A stretch of DNA of 64,000 nucleotides from Callaeas wilsoni (Eukaryota > Chordata > Aves > Passeriformes > Callaeidae): positions 102,001 to 166,000 of the forward strand of contig VWPU01001214.1 in the NCBI GenBank assembly GCA_013398955.1, in the 5' to 3' direction. A program made the translations under genes and the position numbers. This document shows, in pieces, positions 1 to 12,100 of the stretch. Each line of letters begins with the position of its first letter. Within the stretch, counting starts at the first letter, position 1. The notes under the pieces are model-generated. The model saw nothing but the letters and a program-made list of their open reading frames with translations, searched no databases and was not told the DNA's origin.

Positions 1-205
1 ATAAAATGTTGTTTGAGGGTTTTTTCCCCCTCAGAGAAGTTTCTTCAGTCAATGGCTTTATTCTTCCATGATCAAACATCTTACACTGCTGAAAAGTTGT
101 ATTAAGCCAGAAATTATTTAAATTCCCTCTGACAAACCAACTCAGAGTTTGCAATAAGGGCTTTGCAGCACTTTTATAAAACACTTCTTGTTTAGAATCA
201 GTTCT

Positions 206-350
206 GCCCCATCCCTGGAAGTGTCTAAGGCCAGGCTGGATGGGGTTTGGAGCAACCTGGGATAGGGGAAGTTGCCCCTGCCCAAAGCAGGGGTGGCACA
301 AGAGGAGCTTTAAGGTCCCTTCCAACCCAAACCATTCTGGAATGGTCTAA
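206..350 (+). mobile_element. CR1 LINE 3'-end fragment
   Basis: This is a 5'-truncated copy of the non-coding 3' end of a CR1 retrotransposon in sense orientation. Visible landmarks in order are 'CATCCCTGGAAGTGT', 'AAGGCCAGGCTGGATGGGG', 'GGAGCAACCTGGGATAG' and 'TTTAAGGTCCCTTCCAACCC', ending near 'ACCATTCTGG'. CR1 copies normally lack a poly(A) tail and end in short ATTCTATG-like repeats; here that tail is degraded. Several substitutions relative to the other copies in this window suggest an old insertion. It contains no reverse-transcriptase sequence and cannot be autonomous. Confidence 0.9.
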
Positions 351-1084
351 AATGTGCCTTGGAGAAAAATAAGCAAAAAGAGAAAAGAAGCTGAGAAAAG
401 ACAAGGCCCAGAGAGAGAAATAGTTGTAGCCAGAGTCTGAATTAAATCTGTGAAAGGGATCACACTTGGCTGGAAACAAAAGCGCTGGCTCCTATATGAT
501 TCCTTCGGCAATCAGGAAATGGGAACTTGCCCATTCTTCGTAAATATGAAAGTATTTATATTGCATCAAAAGTATCTGATTCCACTATCGTGGTTTTCTT
601 CTAAGACAAACCACAGAGCTCAAAAACTTTGGCTAACCTTATTCTTCCCCCTGATTTGCTTTAAGTTACACAGAAAGAATATGTCAGTTTGTGCTTCCCA
701 GAAAATATCACCTGAAAAACAAAATATTTATGAGAAACACTCTAAAGGGAGGGAAGTCCTGATTTTAACATGGGGAAGGGGGCAGGAGGAGCAGAGAAAA
801 CAACCTTGCACATCCACCTTGGAAAACCCAACAACATCACAATGGAAACATGAATGGCTTTTGTAAAGCCAGAGGCTGAGACATCCTCACTTGTTCCTGT
901 GTCCTTAAGGAAATCATTTTACTTCCTTTTGGTGTCGTAGTCAATTTTCTGTAGGCATTCAGTCATCCATCAAATAAAGTTTTTCCAGAAGAAAAGTTGG
1001 AAACACCTCATTTTCCGTAATTATTAAGCACAGTATTGTTGAATGTATGAGTGAAAGGAAGATTATCCATAATACCAATAAATT

Positions 1085-1115
1085 CATATATATGTATATA
1101 TATATAAAATATATT
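1085..1115. repeat. (TA)-rich microsatellite
   Basis: A run of alternating T and A with one G interruption and an imperfect end. It is a simple repeat likely to vary in length between individuals. Confidence 0.7.
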
Positions 1116-3282
1116 CATAAGGAGGGTTTTTTCCCCTCTCTTTTCCTTCTGAAAGTGAAAGAGTATCCGTATATGACATTTCCATGTAGGAATATCATAC
1201 CTAGTCCTCGAATAAAGATTCTGGTCAGTTCTAACACAACAAGGAATAAGCTGTTCTACAAAGAAGGAGCAAAAATCACTGCAGGAAAGTTTCAACTATC
1301 CAATGAGAATTTCTTAAACAATCTCCTCCTGATTTGCTGCTGCCTCTGAATTATGCAGAGATGGGCATTGAGGCTCTTTTTTTTGTTCCCCTCCTCTGTC
1401 ATCCTGTGAGCAGTGGTCTCCCATGCCAAGAGCCTTCCTTTACCCACCATATTCCACTGGAAGCCGTTACCTACATCTAAGCAAAGCATAATTTCAAATA
1501 TTTTTAAAAAGCAGCAAACAAGTCACTCGTAGATTTTCTTCCCTTTCCTTGCTTGTTGCCCTGTATGTTCCTGACTGAAATTCATAATTATTTATTTTGG
1601 GAAGTCCTGTGAGCCATGTCATCATGAGTGCCGATGAATTTTCTGGGAATGATCTGAAATGTTTCCAGTTAAGCTCTAGACTTAACATCTCAAGAAGAAA
1701 AACTAATGTTTCTACCAGATATTTTATTAAGCCCTTTAGGTCCTTTTACAAGAGAGGAAATACCAATTAACGTATAATTTAGCAGAACAAAATATTATCC
1801 CATTTCAACCAGTACCCACTTCCTTGAAGTTTATTCAAGCATTAATAACCATTTAATGCAATTTAACTACACTGAGGTATCCGTTACATTAATATCATAT
1901 ATCCATCAGGAAATTAGAGTTTTGTCTCTATGAATTTTGTATTACAAGAAAGTCTTAATAATTTTATTCTGCACTTTATGGTGGCTAATTTAAGTTTTAA
2001 AATGGTTCAGATAACTTCTCAGTCTCTCTCTTCTGCACTGTAATATGACTAACAAATTGTTACTGATGTTAAAAGATCATGAACACATCATTTATTAAAC
2101 AGGGCTGGAGAGATAAGTTTGAAAGAAGAGTGCATTTCCCATATAATCTCTGTGTTTCCAGGAGCTGACATCCAACCATGGGAGCAAACTCCATGTGCTG
2201 GGATGCTCAGGACCCTGGGATCCACAGGAGTGGAAACAAACTCAAAAAATATTCTTGAATTGAATCTCTCAGTCTAAAAAACTCCCTGCCCACTCTCCAG
2301 TAATCTTTGACATGGGCATTGGGCTGAAAGTCCAATGAAGAAGAGATTTTCCCCATCCTACCTGGTCTGGAATCATGGATCAGTGATGCCCATGAGAAAA
2401 GGGAGTCCAGCTCAACGATAACCCAAAGTGAAACAGAAAATATTCCTAAAATGCTCAAATGTAAGACAAGAACATGTAGGTACAGATCCTCCAAAATTTC
2501 CTCAGAGAGACAGAAGAACTTTGATTGTTGCAGCACCAGTTTGTTCATCTATTTAAATTCAGAGGTGTTTTTACCTTTTTCTTTTGTCAAAATATCAGAA
2601 TACACACCTAGCACTGATGAAAACAACCAGAAATAAATTCTGAGACAATGTATACTGATAATAGATTAAAAAATCAATTTTGTTGTTAAAGGTTTTAATA
2701 GTATTTAGTGTTTAATTCTGCATCGTAGATTTCATCTAAATATTTACCCAAATTTTTTAAATCTTCCTATCCCAGTTAAAGAGGAATAAGAATACAGATT
2801 TCTCTTTCAGACTGGAGAACTTAAAGCTTTTTGTTGATGATTCCTTTTCTTAATAAATATTTCCTAAACTGCAATTCTTTATATATCTTTGCATACATTT
2901 GTGTGTAGCAAGATGAGCAATAAATCCTAATTCTGACATATTATTATCTATTGATTCTAGAATATCTTCTCTCTTACAAACTCCTCAGACATGCATTTTT
3001 CTTCTCATCCTATGAGTGCTTTTGCAGGGAAAACTGGTTGAAAAAGAGATGGTTTAGGTGCATCCCAAGGAATTTGCCAGCACTGCCTACACCTCTCCTC
3101 CCCTATTCCTACATTTCTTCATAGATCCTTAAAAACAGCTGCCTGCAGTCCCATCCTTTGGTAATTTCAGTCACCACCTCCTTGTGCCACTGGAAAACAA
3201 CCAGACACTTTTCCAGCGTCGAGAATTAACATGGAAAGGGAAGAGCTGTTATGGCCTAATTGTATCCGAGAAGTTCTTTGTG

Positions 3283-3597
3283 TGTTGGTTTGAGGGTCAG
3301 TACACCCTGACTGGCTGGAAAATCAGTACAGTTCCAAGCACGAGGAAAAGAGAAGAGATCTGTAGAAATTATCCCATTAAAAGGGTTTATTGAGAGCCTG
3401 GGATGGAGGGAAGTGACCAGCTCAGTGAGAAGAACCCGAAAAATGGACTGGACATTCTTCCCACTGATTTCTAGATAAAAACAAGTTCCCAGAGCACAGA
3501 TTATAACCTTGGCTGTTGGAGGGAAGAAGTCTTTGCTCTAAAGCCTTTGAATGAGTCAATGCTACAAAATATCCTGCTTTTTATGTCTCAACCAACA
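3283..3597 (-). mobile_element. Candidate solo LTR of an endogenous retrovirus
   Basis: The ends form an imperfect inverted repeat: the left end reads TGTTGGTTTGAG and the right end reads CTCAACCAACA, so on the minus strand the element starts TG and ends CA as LTRs do. On that strand an AATAAA lies about 100 bp before the end (plus-strand 3386-3391), a normal position for an LTR polyadenylation signal. About 315 bp is a plausible length. The flanks show no target-site duplication, so this could instead be a terminal-inverted-repeat DNA element or coincidence. No gag, pol or env sequence adjoins it. Confidence 0.42.
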
Positions 3598-6500
3598 AGA
3601 TAATTATAAACAAGTTTGCAAACCTCTCAAAAGTCACCAAACACAAAATATTGCAATGCTGCTACTCCCGTGATTTCCACACCCTGGAAAAAACCCTCCC
3701 CTGCACAAGCACTGCTTCTCCCCAGCCCTTTTCCAGCACAAAGCATCTTTCTGTGTCAGAAAATTACAGATTCTGTAAATATCTGAAGATGAATTTTCCT
3801 GGGGTGCATTACTGAGTCACCTGGATGCCTAAATGAGACGGCAGAGTGCTAGGGGAGTCCATATTAAATTGCTTTTACTGACAGCATCACTACAGAATAA
3901 AAGATATCTGTCACATCGTTGGTGTGAATCTCCTCCTCGTTGTGCCTTTTGGCATCTGTGGATTGTTAAAGAAGCCTGAAACTGCCTTTTCTGCAAATTC
4001 TTTTCAACTCTTTAGTTCTTTTTATTTGTCCAGCAGGCTTTGGGCTTGTTAAGCTTTGCCTGTTGAAGGGAAGAAAAAATAGGCCCAATGTATTTTATAA
4101 TTCCAGAAGTGCTCTCTGGCCAGAGGGAACTGGCCAAACTCTTTGGTGGGAGAGTCAGCAACAGCAGACAGAGCAGCTTCACAATGCAACCAAGTTTAAG
4201 ACTTAGATGAATAACATAATTTAGACATCATAAAAGTCTTGGATTTAATTGTTTGGTGCACATTAAATTCCTTTTTGTATTAGCAGTGACAGACAGGTAG
4301 AAAACATCAGCATTTCTGTGAAAAGAGTCCAATAATACCATTTAATAAAGGAAAGCAGCACAGGACATGCTCAGAGACCTTGAAGTTGATATTTCTTTTA
4401 TCTGTATTACAAAGTGTTGCACAAACAAAAAATACACCACTACAATATGCAGAGAGGAAAAACTTGCCAAACACAAAAAATAAAGCCAGAACTACCAGCA
4501 GCTTTCGTGTTGCAATGATTTGTGCTGGTATAAATTAGTAATACTTCTTTATTTAAATACACCCTAGGATTAAATTGTGGTTACACCAGAAGTTTGGTTA
4601 AAGGCCCTGGTTAAAGAAATTATCAATACAATTAGCTTGAACCATCTCTACTTTAGTTTAGCCACCCCTAAAATAGAAAACATATTTGCCAAGTCTCAGC
4701 CTGGAGGTAAAGACAGACACTAAAACCAGCATCGATGTGAAAGGAAGCAATAAGTGGCTGCCAGCATGGTTTACTCTGCCTGAAACTCTCCTTTTAATGA
4801 ACTTTTGCAGAATTTTAACCAATTTCTTGGTCTTGCAAAGCACACACATGTCTAGAGTTTGTGGTTTTCCTTGTATACATATTTTTCCATCAATTCACAG
4901 TGGGAAAAATATAAAATACCCTGAATTCCTCACAGAAAGCTCAATAATGTTTCAATATATCAGTAATCCCACATCATACAGCAACACTAACTCACTGTGG
5001 AAATAAGAAACTCTTTTTAATGTAATAATTAATTAATGATTCAGACTGCAGCTCTCATTTGCTGTACCTACTGCCATTTAATGCAATTCTAAAAGTAAAA
5101 TATAATTCAGTAAATCTATGAGGGAAAAACATATTTTCAATATTTTATGGATATGACAGAATATATAACTAAAGCAATACAAATCTGCAGGAATTTAAGG
5201 ACAAAGTCTTGCCTGATAAAAATCACTACTCAAAATAGACAATTTGGGATATACCATATATTGCAGTGAAGTGCAGTATCGTTTGTTCAATTAAACCTGC
5301 TTAAAAATAAAATCAATCCGTGCTTTTATTTTCTAAAGAGTCTACTGAGAAAAATTCAGGTCAGAGAGACTTCACTGTTTTATGACAAAAAGATGCAGCC
5401 TGAGCACAGTTTAATATGTCAGAAACTTTACGGATTTCTACTCTAATAAAATCCACTTGTGAACTTCTTCTAATAAAAGCCCCACTTGCAAGAAAAAGTC
5501 ATCTTCTGCAGTTTATATTTTTAAACTGGTACACCAATAAAATGAGAGGAAAGAACCCGTAGAAGGAGAGACAAAAATTGAAAAATATAAGTGTTATATA
5601 AAAGGGGAGTATTATACAGGCAACTATTTTAAATGTTTTAATCCAACAGCCTAAAATGCTGTTTTTCCTTATCAGACCTGTTGGGCAACAAGTGACATGA
5701 AGATCAGCTTGTGAAATTTCAGTCTAAACTAATTTTTACTAATAACACAAATCATAATTAACATGCGCCTTTTGTCAACGACATTCTTTGACATTCTGAT
5801 GGTATCACACTAATGAGACCTGGGGTGGGAAGAGCTCTGAGGTCCTCATGTCCCAGGTTGGATTGAAAATGTGACACCACTTTTAAAAATTTGATATAAG
5901 TAAAATACAGACTGAATTTCTCCATGGAAGCACCCATATAATCTTCAGTGCCACTAACAGGTTTTACAACATTCAGTTGAGGGGATAGAGAAGAAGTGAA
6001 AATTCCCATCTATCACAGCAGATGAAAAGTCAGAGAGGTTAAAATGCAGCATTCCTTAAATGTTAGTTTATCCTGGATATTTGTTATATCATTAAAATCA
6101 AAATACAGATAATTTACATAATGTACGCAGGAAAACACAATTTTTTGGGGACCATTTCAAAAATGATCTGTTCTGCTGCTGCAGGGCTTTGTGTGTGTAG
6201 TGAACAAAAACCAAAGGAAACCCAAAGTTTTGTCATTAATTTCACTAATCCACCATTTGAATGCTTGTTTTAAAGATCTCAGTGGCTCTTACTAGAAAAA
6301 CTAAATATATTCTGCAAATGAAACAAAGAGATCACAAGTGAGACAGGGCTGTTGATCAGTCTGAAGGTTGGGGCTGCTCTTGTGTGATGTTCTGCTCCCT
6401 TTCAATATCTGAAGATCAGAATGGCCTTAGAATGATCAACCTCAACCCCTGCATAAGCCAGGCCCACAGTAATAATTTTATATTATATATTAAAAAAAAA

Positions 6501-8000
6501 CCCTAAACTAACAAACACCAGAAAACCACAAGAAAAAGCAACAAAAATCTCTCAGTTTTTGTACTTTACAGCAGTGAGATTTGATTAGGAATAGGAAAAA
6601 ACCCAAACTAGATGTGGAGAATTTCCATACTCAGCCTGCTCCAGGCAACTCAATCCCAATGCCCTGGACTATTGCAAGGAATCAGATGAAGCAATGAATC
6701 CCAAAGCATCTTCCTTAACTGATTTACACTTCCAGACATGCAAAATTCAACAAATATTAATTGAAATTCAAGCTAAATTGGTCAGAGAATGAGTTCCTAA
6801 AATGCTTTATTCAAGGAGCTCGAGAGTCTGAATTTCTTTCTTCCACCATGATTATTGGAAATAAATTTGTACTGATGGATCAGCAAAGCACTGATAAGAA
6901 ATCAAAGATTCAGTAAGTTTTTTTTTCTACTTTGGAGTACTGTGGGAGAAGAAAATGACATGTTTTGATATGCAGCCCTGCTCTAGCTATTACAAGACTT
7001 CCAAGTTATGAGTTCCCAAACTTTTCTACAATTGCTTTTATAATCTCTTTCTTTTAATATTCCCTTTTTAGGCTATAACTTTAAAATTCTCTCTAAACCA
7101 ATTGAGAAGCAGAAAAATAAAAAGGCAAGAAATCCAGGGATTTTACAGTAAAAGCTATAACTGTGCAAGGTTTTTTTTTTTTTGAGTAGTTCTTCTGCTA
7201 AAAAGCAGAAGGGAGAGAAAGCCGAAATTTGAAAGTGTTGAAGGGAAATAGACCCTTTGTTGAATACATTTAAGAAAAAGCATTGATATGGAACTTCTCA
7301 GTGTGCTCTCTAAATTCTTTAATACCACATGGCATGATTCATAGCTTCTGTTTTCTTACCAGAGCTTTTCCAAAACTTTCCTTTCGAGACGTTGCCCGAA
7401 GTTTTCTCAGGCATGTGAATGGGATTTCTCTTGGCCTGATAGTTCTGCTACACATTTCCCCCTTCCAATAACTATTAAGCACTGTCAGGTGTCAAGCGGT
7501 TCATATAATTGAGAATTTGGGTATTTCATTCCGGGTTTATGCAGGGGAAGAATTAATCCTTCAGTCACTCACACTTCACATGCATTTGTTCAGAAAGTCG
7601 GGGGTGTTTATGTTTTCTTTCCAAAGAAAAAGTGTTTCTTGGAAATCTGAGAAGTTTGTTTCCTGGGTGTTTTATTCAAAATCTTTGCCATGTTCTTCCT
7701 CACTTCCTGCAAGTTCAGTTAACAGATTTTTGGCTCCTTTGCAAATATTTTTTTATATAATGGTGATGCACATACTCATCTGTTGGCCAGTAGCTGAAGG
7801 AATTTGACGATATCCACGCAAGGCAAGTTTTTTCACTCCCCTCGTCGAGTTTTTGTTCTTTGTGCCATCTCCACAGCACTGTCTCTCATTTTTAATTTCA
7901 TCCATCCGGCTTCTGGTCTCCATCTCAGCACAAGGGTAGAGTTCACCTCTGTGGAGACTCTTATTGGCACATAAAATACTGCACCCAGAGATGTTGCACT
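3598..8000. other. Non-coding stretch without recognised elements
   Basis: AT-rich unique sequence with poly(A) and poly(T) runs (for example near 6490 and 7170) and short chance open frames. I recognise no repeat family, exon or RNA gene in it. Confidence 0.55.
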
Positions 8001-8176
8001 GGCACTGGGTGCCCAGAGCAGCTGTGGCTGCCCCTGGATCCCTGGCAGTGCCCAAGGCCAGGTTGGACAGGGCTTGGAGCACCCTGGGACAGTGGGAGGT
8101 GTCCCTGCCCATGGCAGGGGGTGGAATGGGATGGGCTTTAAGGCCCCTCCCAAAATAAATCATCCTATGATTCCAG
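8001..8176 (+). mobile_element. CR1 LINE 3'-end fragment
   Basis: Sense-orientation CR1 3' end. It shows 'GGGTGCCCAGAGCAGCTGTG', 'GGATCCCTGGCAGTGCCCA', 'GACAGGGCTTGGAGCACCC', 'GTCCCTGCCCATGGCAGGGG' and a terminal 'CCTATGATTCC', which is the remnant of the 8-bp tail repeat. It is 5'-truncated at about 176 bp and closely matches the copy at 38.0-38.4 kb, so it belongs to the same relatively young group. Confidence 0.93.
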
Positions 8177-8835
8177 AGAGGACGTAAGCAATGGTTGCCA
8201 CCCAGTTCATCCATACTTTTCTAAAATGACTCCGCGTGCACACGCTGTGTTGGATATGGTCTATAAAACTCATGATTCCTGAACACGCAGCTTGGACACT
8301 TCCTGGGATCACAAGCCCCACTTCACTTGTTTTCTGCAGACAAAATTCCTTAAATTTCCAGAAGTCCAGGGGACCTTTTGGATCTACTGCTTTTCCCAGG
8401 TACTCGAATATCCAGAAATCCTGAACAAATGTATTTAAGTCACTGAATTTCATGCATTAAAAAAAAAAAATTCTAAGTGAGGAGAACAAAAAGAAAAATA
8501 CAGATTTATCTGGGTAACATTAAACATATGCTAACCATATACTGTTTTATTTCTGCAAAAAGAGAGAGAGATGGTTAATGCTTTCATAAGACAGTGGTAG
8601 TCAACCCTGTAAGAACCATGAAAATCTCTTGTAAACAGAGCACTCACCATGGAGAAATTGAGGTGGAAGGAAGAAAAATGAGGCAGAAAGCAGCAAAATA
8701 AGAGTGAAAAATAAACAATTTGAAGTACCAACTTCAATATGTCGTGCTCTTGATTTGGAGGAGAGATACTGGAGACGTTCCTTGTATAAGACTTTTAAAA
8801 TAAACCTTTACATTTAATTTATGATTTTGCCTTAA
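8177..8835. other. Non-coding stretch with a long minus-strand open frame
   Basis: An open frame of 97 codons runs on the minus strand from 8453 to 8160. It is rich in Trp and Phe near its start ('FVQDFWIFEYLGKAVD') and its last few codons run into the 3' tail of the CR1 fragment. A poly(A) run lies just upstream of its ATG (8459-8470). I do not recognise the product and see no splice or promoter support, so chance is the simplest explanation. Confidence 0.35.
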
Positions 8836-9150
8836 AGAGGAACGTGAAGTTTGCTGGTGATACAAAAATTAGCGGGTATCAACCACACCCAGAAAGGTGG
8901 TAATATGTCCTATAAATGTGTCACGTGTCCTTGAGCAGATTAATATAAATGGAATTAAATATAGTTACACTAAGTACAAGTTCAAGGTGGCACATTAATC
9001 CTAGAAAAACAGTAGTGGATGATGAATGTGACTGCTCAGGATAGAAAAGTAAAGGAAGAAGAGATTTTAGTCCTGGCATGGGTATAAACAGGTATAAACT
9101 GGCTGTCACTGGGTTTAGGCTGGACACCAGCAAAAAACCACAAGAGGAAC
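8836..9150 (+). mobile_element. Possible ancient CR1/L3-like remnant
   Basis: The stretch contains 'GAAGTTTGCTGGTGATACAA' near its start and 'TTTAGGCTGGACACCAGCAA' near its end. These resemble, in the same order, the 'ttgctgatgacacc' and 'aggctggacatcag' landmarks upstream of the CR1 3' terminus. The sequence between is strongly diverged. If real, this is a much older insertion than the other CR1 copies here. Confidence 0.35.
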
Positions 9151-12100
9151 ATCATTCCCAAAGAGCTGCTCAGTGCTCCACACCACGGGCACAGCAGTGG
9201 AAGGAAAACACTCGACCATTTTCAAGACACAGGCTGAGGAATTTCTGAACAGGATTTTCAGATGTGAGCTGGTTTTTTGCAGCAGGCAAAAATAAAGCCT
9301 AAGCTAAGCCTGCGTCATTAGCCTACCTCAAAAATCTGTTAAAATTCTGGGGAAACTCTGAAATTAATTATGTTATAGCAACTGGAAGTTGTTATGCTTT
9401 CCTTAAGAGCAAACAGAAGTTAGGAAGGTTAGGAAACCTTGTCGAGGATATAGAAGGAGACTTTTCTGTGCTTGGAGATGCTGGGCGAAGAATTTTGCGA
9501 ACAACTTGAACACTGCTGACTGGACATCTTTGCATGATAAGGACCAGATGGAAAACCCAGAAGAGACTCCACAAATTCACTTGCAAATTATCACTTAGCA
9601 TTAATTATGCCCAGAAAGCTGCCTCGCATTGACGTTCGCATTACCAAATACTCCAGCACGAAGATATCTACGTAAAAGTTTATAATCAAAGCCATGCAAG
9701 CAATTTAAATATTGCAAGGCTATAAACAGATTAAAGATATGATTTTATTGAAGTATTTGGGTTTGCAGTGAAACATTTCACCATTGTGCCATGTGTGGTT
9801 TTCTGCTTAGCTGCAAACTACAAACAGGCTGTAATAACACAGCTTTGTGATTAACCAAACAGCCAATAACCCACAAGACATAGTGACTGGCCATCATCCT
9901 TATGTAAATAAGGAAAGCTTATTTTTGCTCTCTAATAGCCGGCACACAACAATGAAATGCTTTTAATAAGTTTTTAAGAGGATAAGATCAAGGAATCAAT
10001 TTGGTGAGTGCCCTTTTCGATGGCCGCACACCACGTCCGCGGCTGTAGCATGACACGTTTGCATTGTTATTTGGCTGTAAACAAAATGAAAATATCTGTC
10101 ATTGAAATTTAAACAGAGAGACTGGTTACATAAACTCCTACATTCTCAGCCCCAGTACAGTACAATCAACAGTCTGTAGAGACTGTACAGCTAAACAAAG
10201 TTTGGGGATGTTTTTGGATAGGGGAGAAAGATTAATAACCAGAAAATAACTCTTGGCTCCCGCTACAAACTCTTAGGAATATAATTTAAAATTTGTGTAA
10301 ATCCAAAGATTGATGCTCAAGCTTATGAAATAACCATTTTTTCCGCAGTGTTGAAATACACACCCACATGGAAACAAATCTTTTCGCTGGCCAATTTTAA
10401 CAGAATATACTGCTTTTACCAAAAAAGAGCAACTTAAATAAATCTGACCTATCTGTTCTCGTAGATAATTGTAACTGCGGTCAGCAAACAACAAATCTTC
10501 TATAAATGGTCATCTTTCCAAATTATGCTGGCTTCAGAACGGGCTTGATTAATTGCACAAACACTGCGTGCCTCTGAATGCAATTTGTCCGTGTGGACCA
10601 ACAGAGGATGCCTGAGACATTCCCAGTAGTCACACAGCAGGGGATTTCTCTCTGTTTTTTGCAGGTAAACAACATTCTGCTTCATCACGAGACCTTGCAG
10701 ATCACTCCAATCCCAAACAGAGTTGTTGCCTTGCCCTAAATGGAAATATTAGGACAATTGGGATGAGAAGGAAGCTTGGAGAGGTCTCCCTCTAGGAGAA
10801 GTTTCCCATGTCTAACAGCATCTCCTGCCGCTGGCGGGCAGTGGGAGGTGAGCGCTCCCAGGGCTCCAGCTGGATTTCGGCAGCTGACTTAAATCCTGTG
10901 CCTGGCTTTGAGGGAGGGCTGGCCCTGGGTCATCAGGCTTTTTTCAGCAGCAGCTGACAAGGGGTTTGCTCAGGCTCAGATCTGAGGCTGGTTTCTAGAT
11001 CAGCTGGATACGGACTCCTCTGTGCACTGAAATCCGTGGTGCCATCATCAAATAAAATAAACACACGATGCTCATGAGCAGAAAGCCTCTCGTAGTTAAC
11101 CTAGCTCCAGAAAGATAATGAATCACAGCCTAATCTCTGCAGTATCCATCTTCACTGAAATGTTGTAGGACACCATAAATTCAGGTTAAATTTTACACCT
11201 GGCATATTGTTTATAAATGCTATTTGGTGTGTGTGATTAAAACAATCTCCTTAACTCCATCAAAACTACATCAGACACCAGTGAGAGCTGCAACCCAGAA
11301 ATCAGGATTTCTGACTCTGAGCAGCCAAAGGGTTAACTGGATCTTCCCACTAAGGAGTTAGAGAGCAGCAGGAAGAGTAACTGGAGAGGTGGATCTAACT
11401 GCACTCCTCCCTCACCTTCAGGAGGAGTAACCATCCTGTTACAAATACCAGGAGAAAAGGATCTGGGAGACAGAGCTGATAAGTCAGGAGCTGTGCACAG
11501 ATAAATTGGATACACGTCTTCCTGCAAAGCACCCAACACATCCTCTCCATAAATCCCATCATCTGGAACAGGGATATGATGTACAACACAGAGCATGGGC
11601 TTAGGTCTGGGAAAAATCAAAATGCTTGTGCTCAGGGGTGTAAGAACTGATATTTGAACTGCACACGTAAGAATCGCACACTTCTGCTGCCCCACATGCT
11701 CCTAAGCTCCACAGGGACGCACCCGTGGCTGCCACCCTCCCCAGTTCCACCTGGCTTACTCATGCAAAGAGAAAATGGGATGCACATTCCATTCGGTTTT
11801 GGCATAGGGTTCAGCAGCGCTTGTTTTATTTAAAAAAAATTTTTAAAAAGCCATTGGAAATTTAGAACCAGGTCCCACTTCATGCCAGTTGTAAATGCCC
11901 AAAACCAATGTTTTGATAAATTGTGCAGCTCATGGCACACCTCTCATTTCTCCTCTTCTCTCTATAACGCACAGAGTTAAAGTTAACAAAAGCTTGCTGG
12001 TTTGCAGAATTTAAAACATTACACACACACATTGCCCAGATTGACAACATGAGCTGGGATGGTGCCAGAAGAGCAGCGATGATTTATTAGGTCTGTAGCA

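Larger units (their letters stand above)
1..3282. other. AT-rich non-coding stretch
   Basis: Apart from the CR1 fragment and the (TA)-rich patch listed separately, I see no gene. Open frames are short, unrelated in sequence to any family I know, and match what an AT-rich random background gives. There is no CpG cluster and no clear tandem repeat. Confidence 0.6.

Noticed and set aside
11333..11695. 120-codon minus-strand open frame suggestive of a mobile-element fragment
   Set aside because: No gag, pol, env or CR1 motif could be recognised and no terminal repeats flank it.
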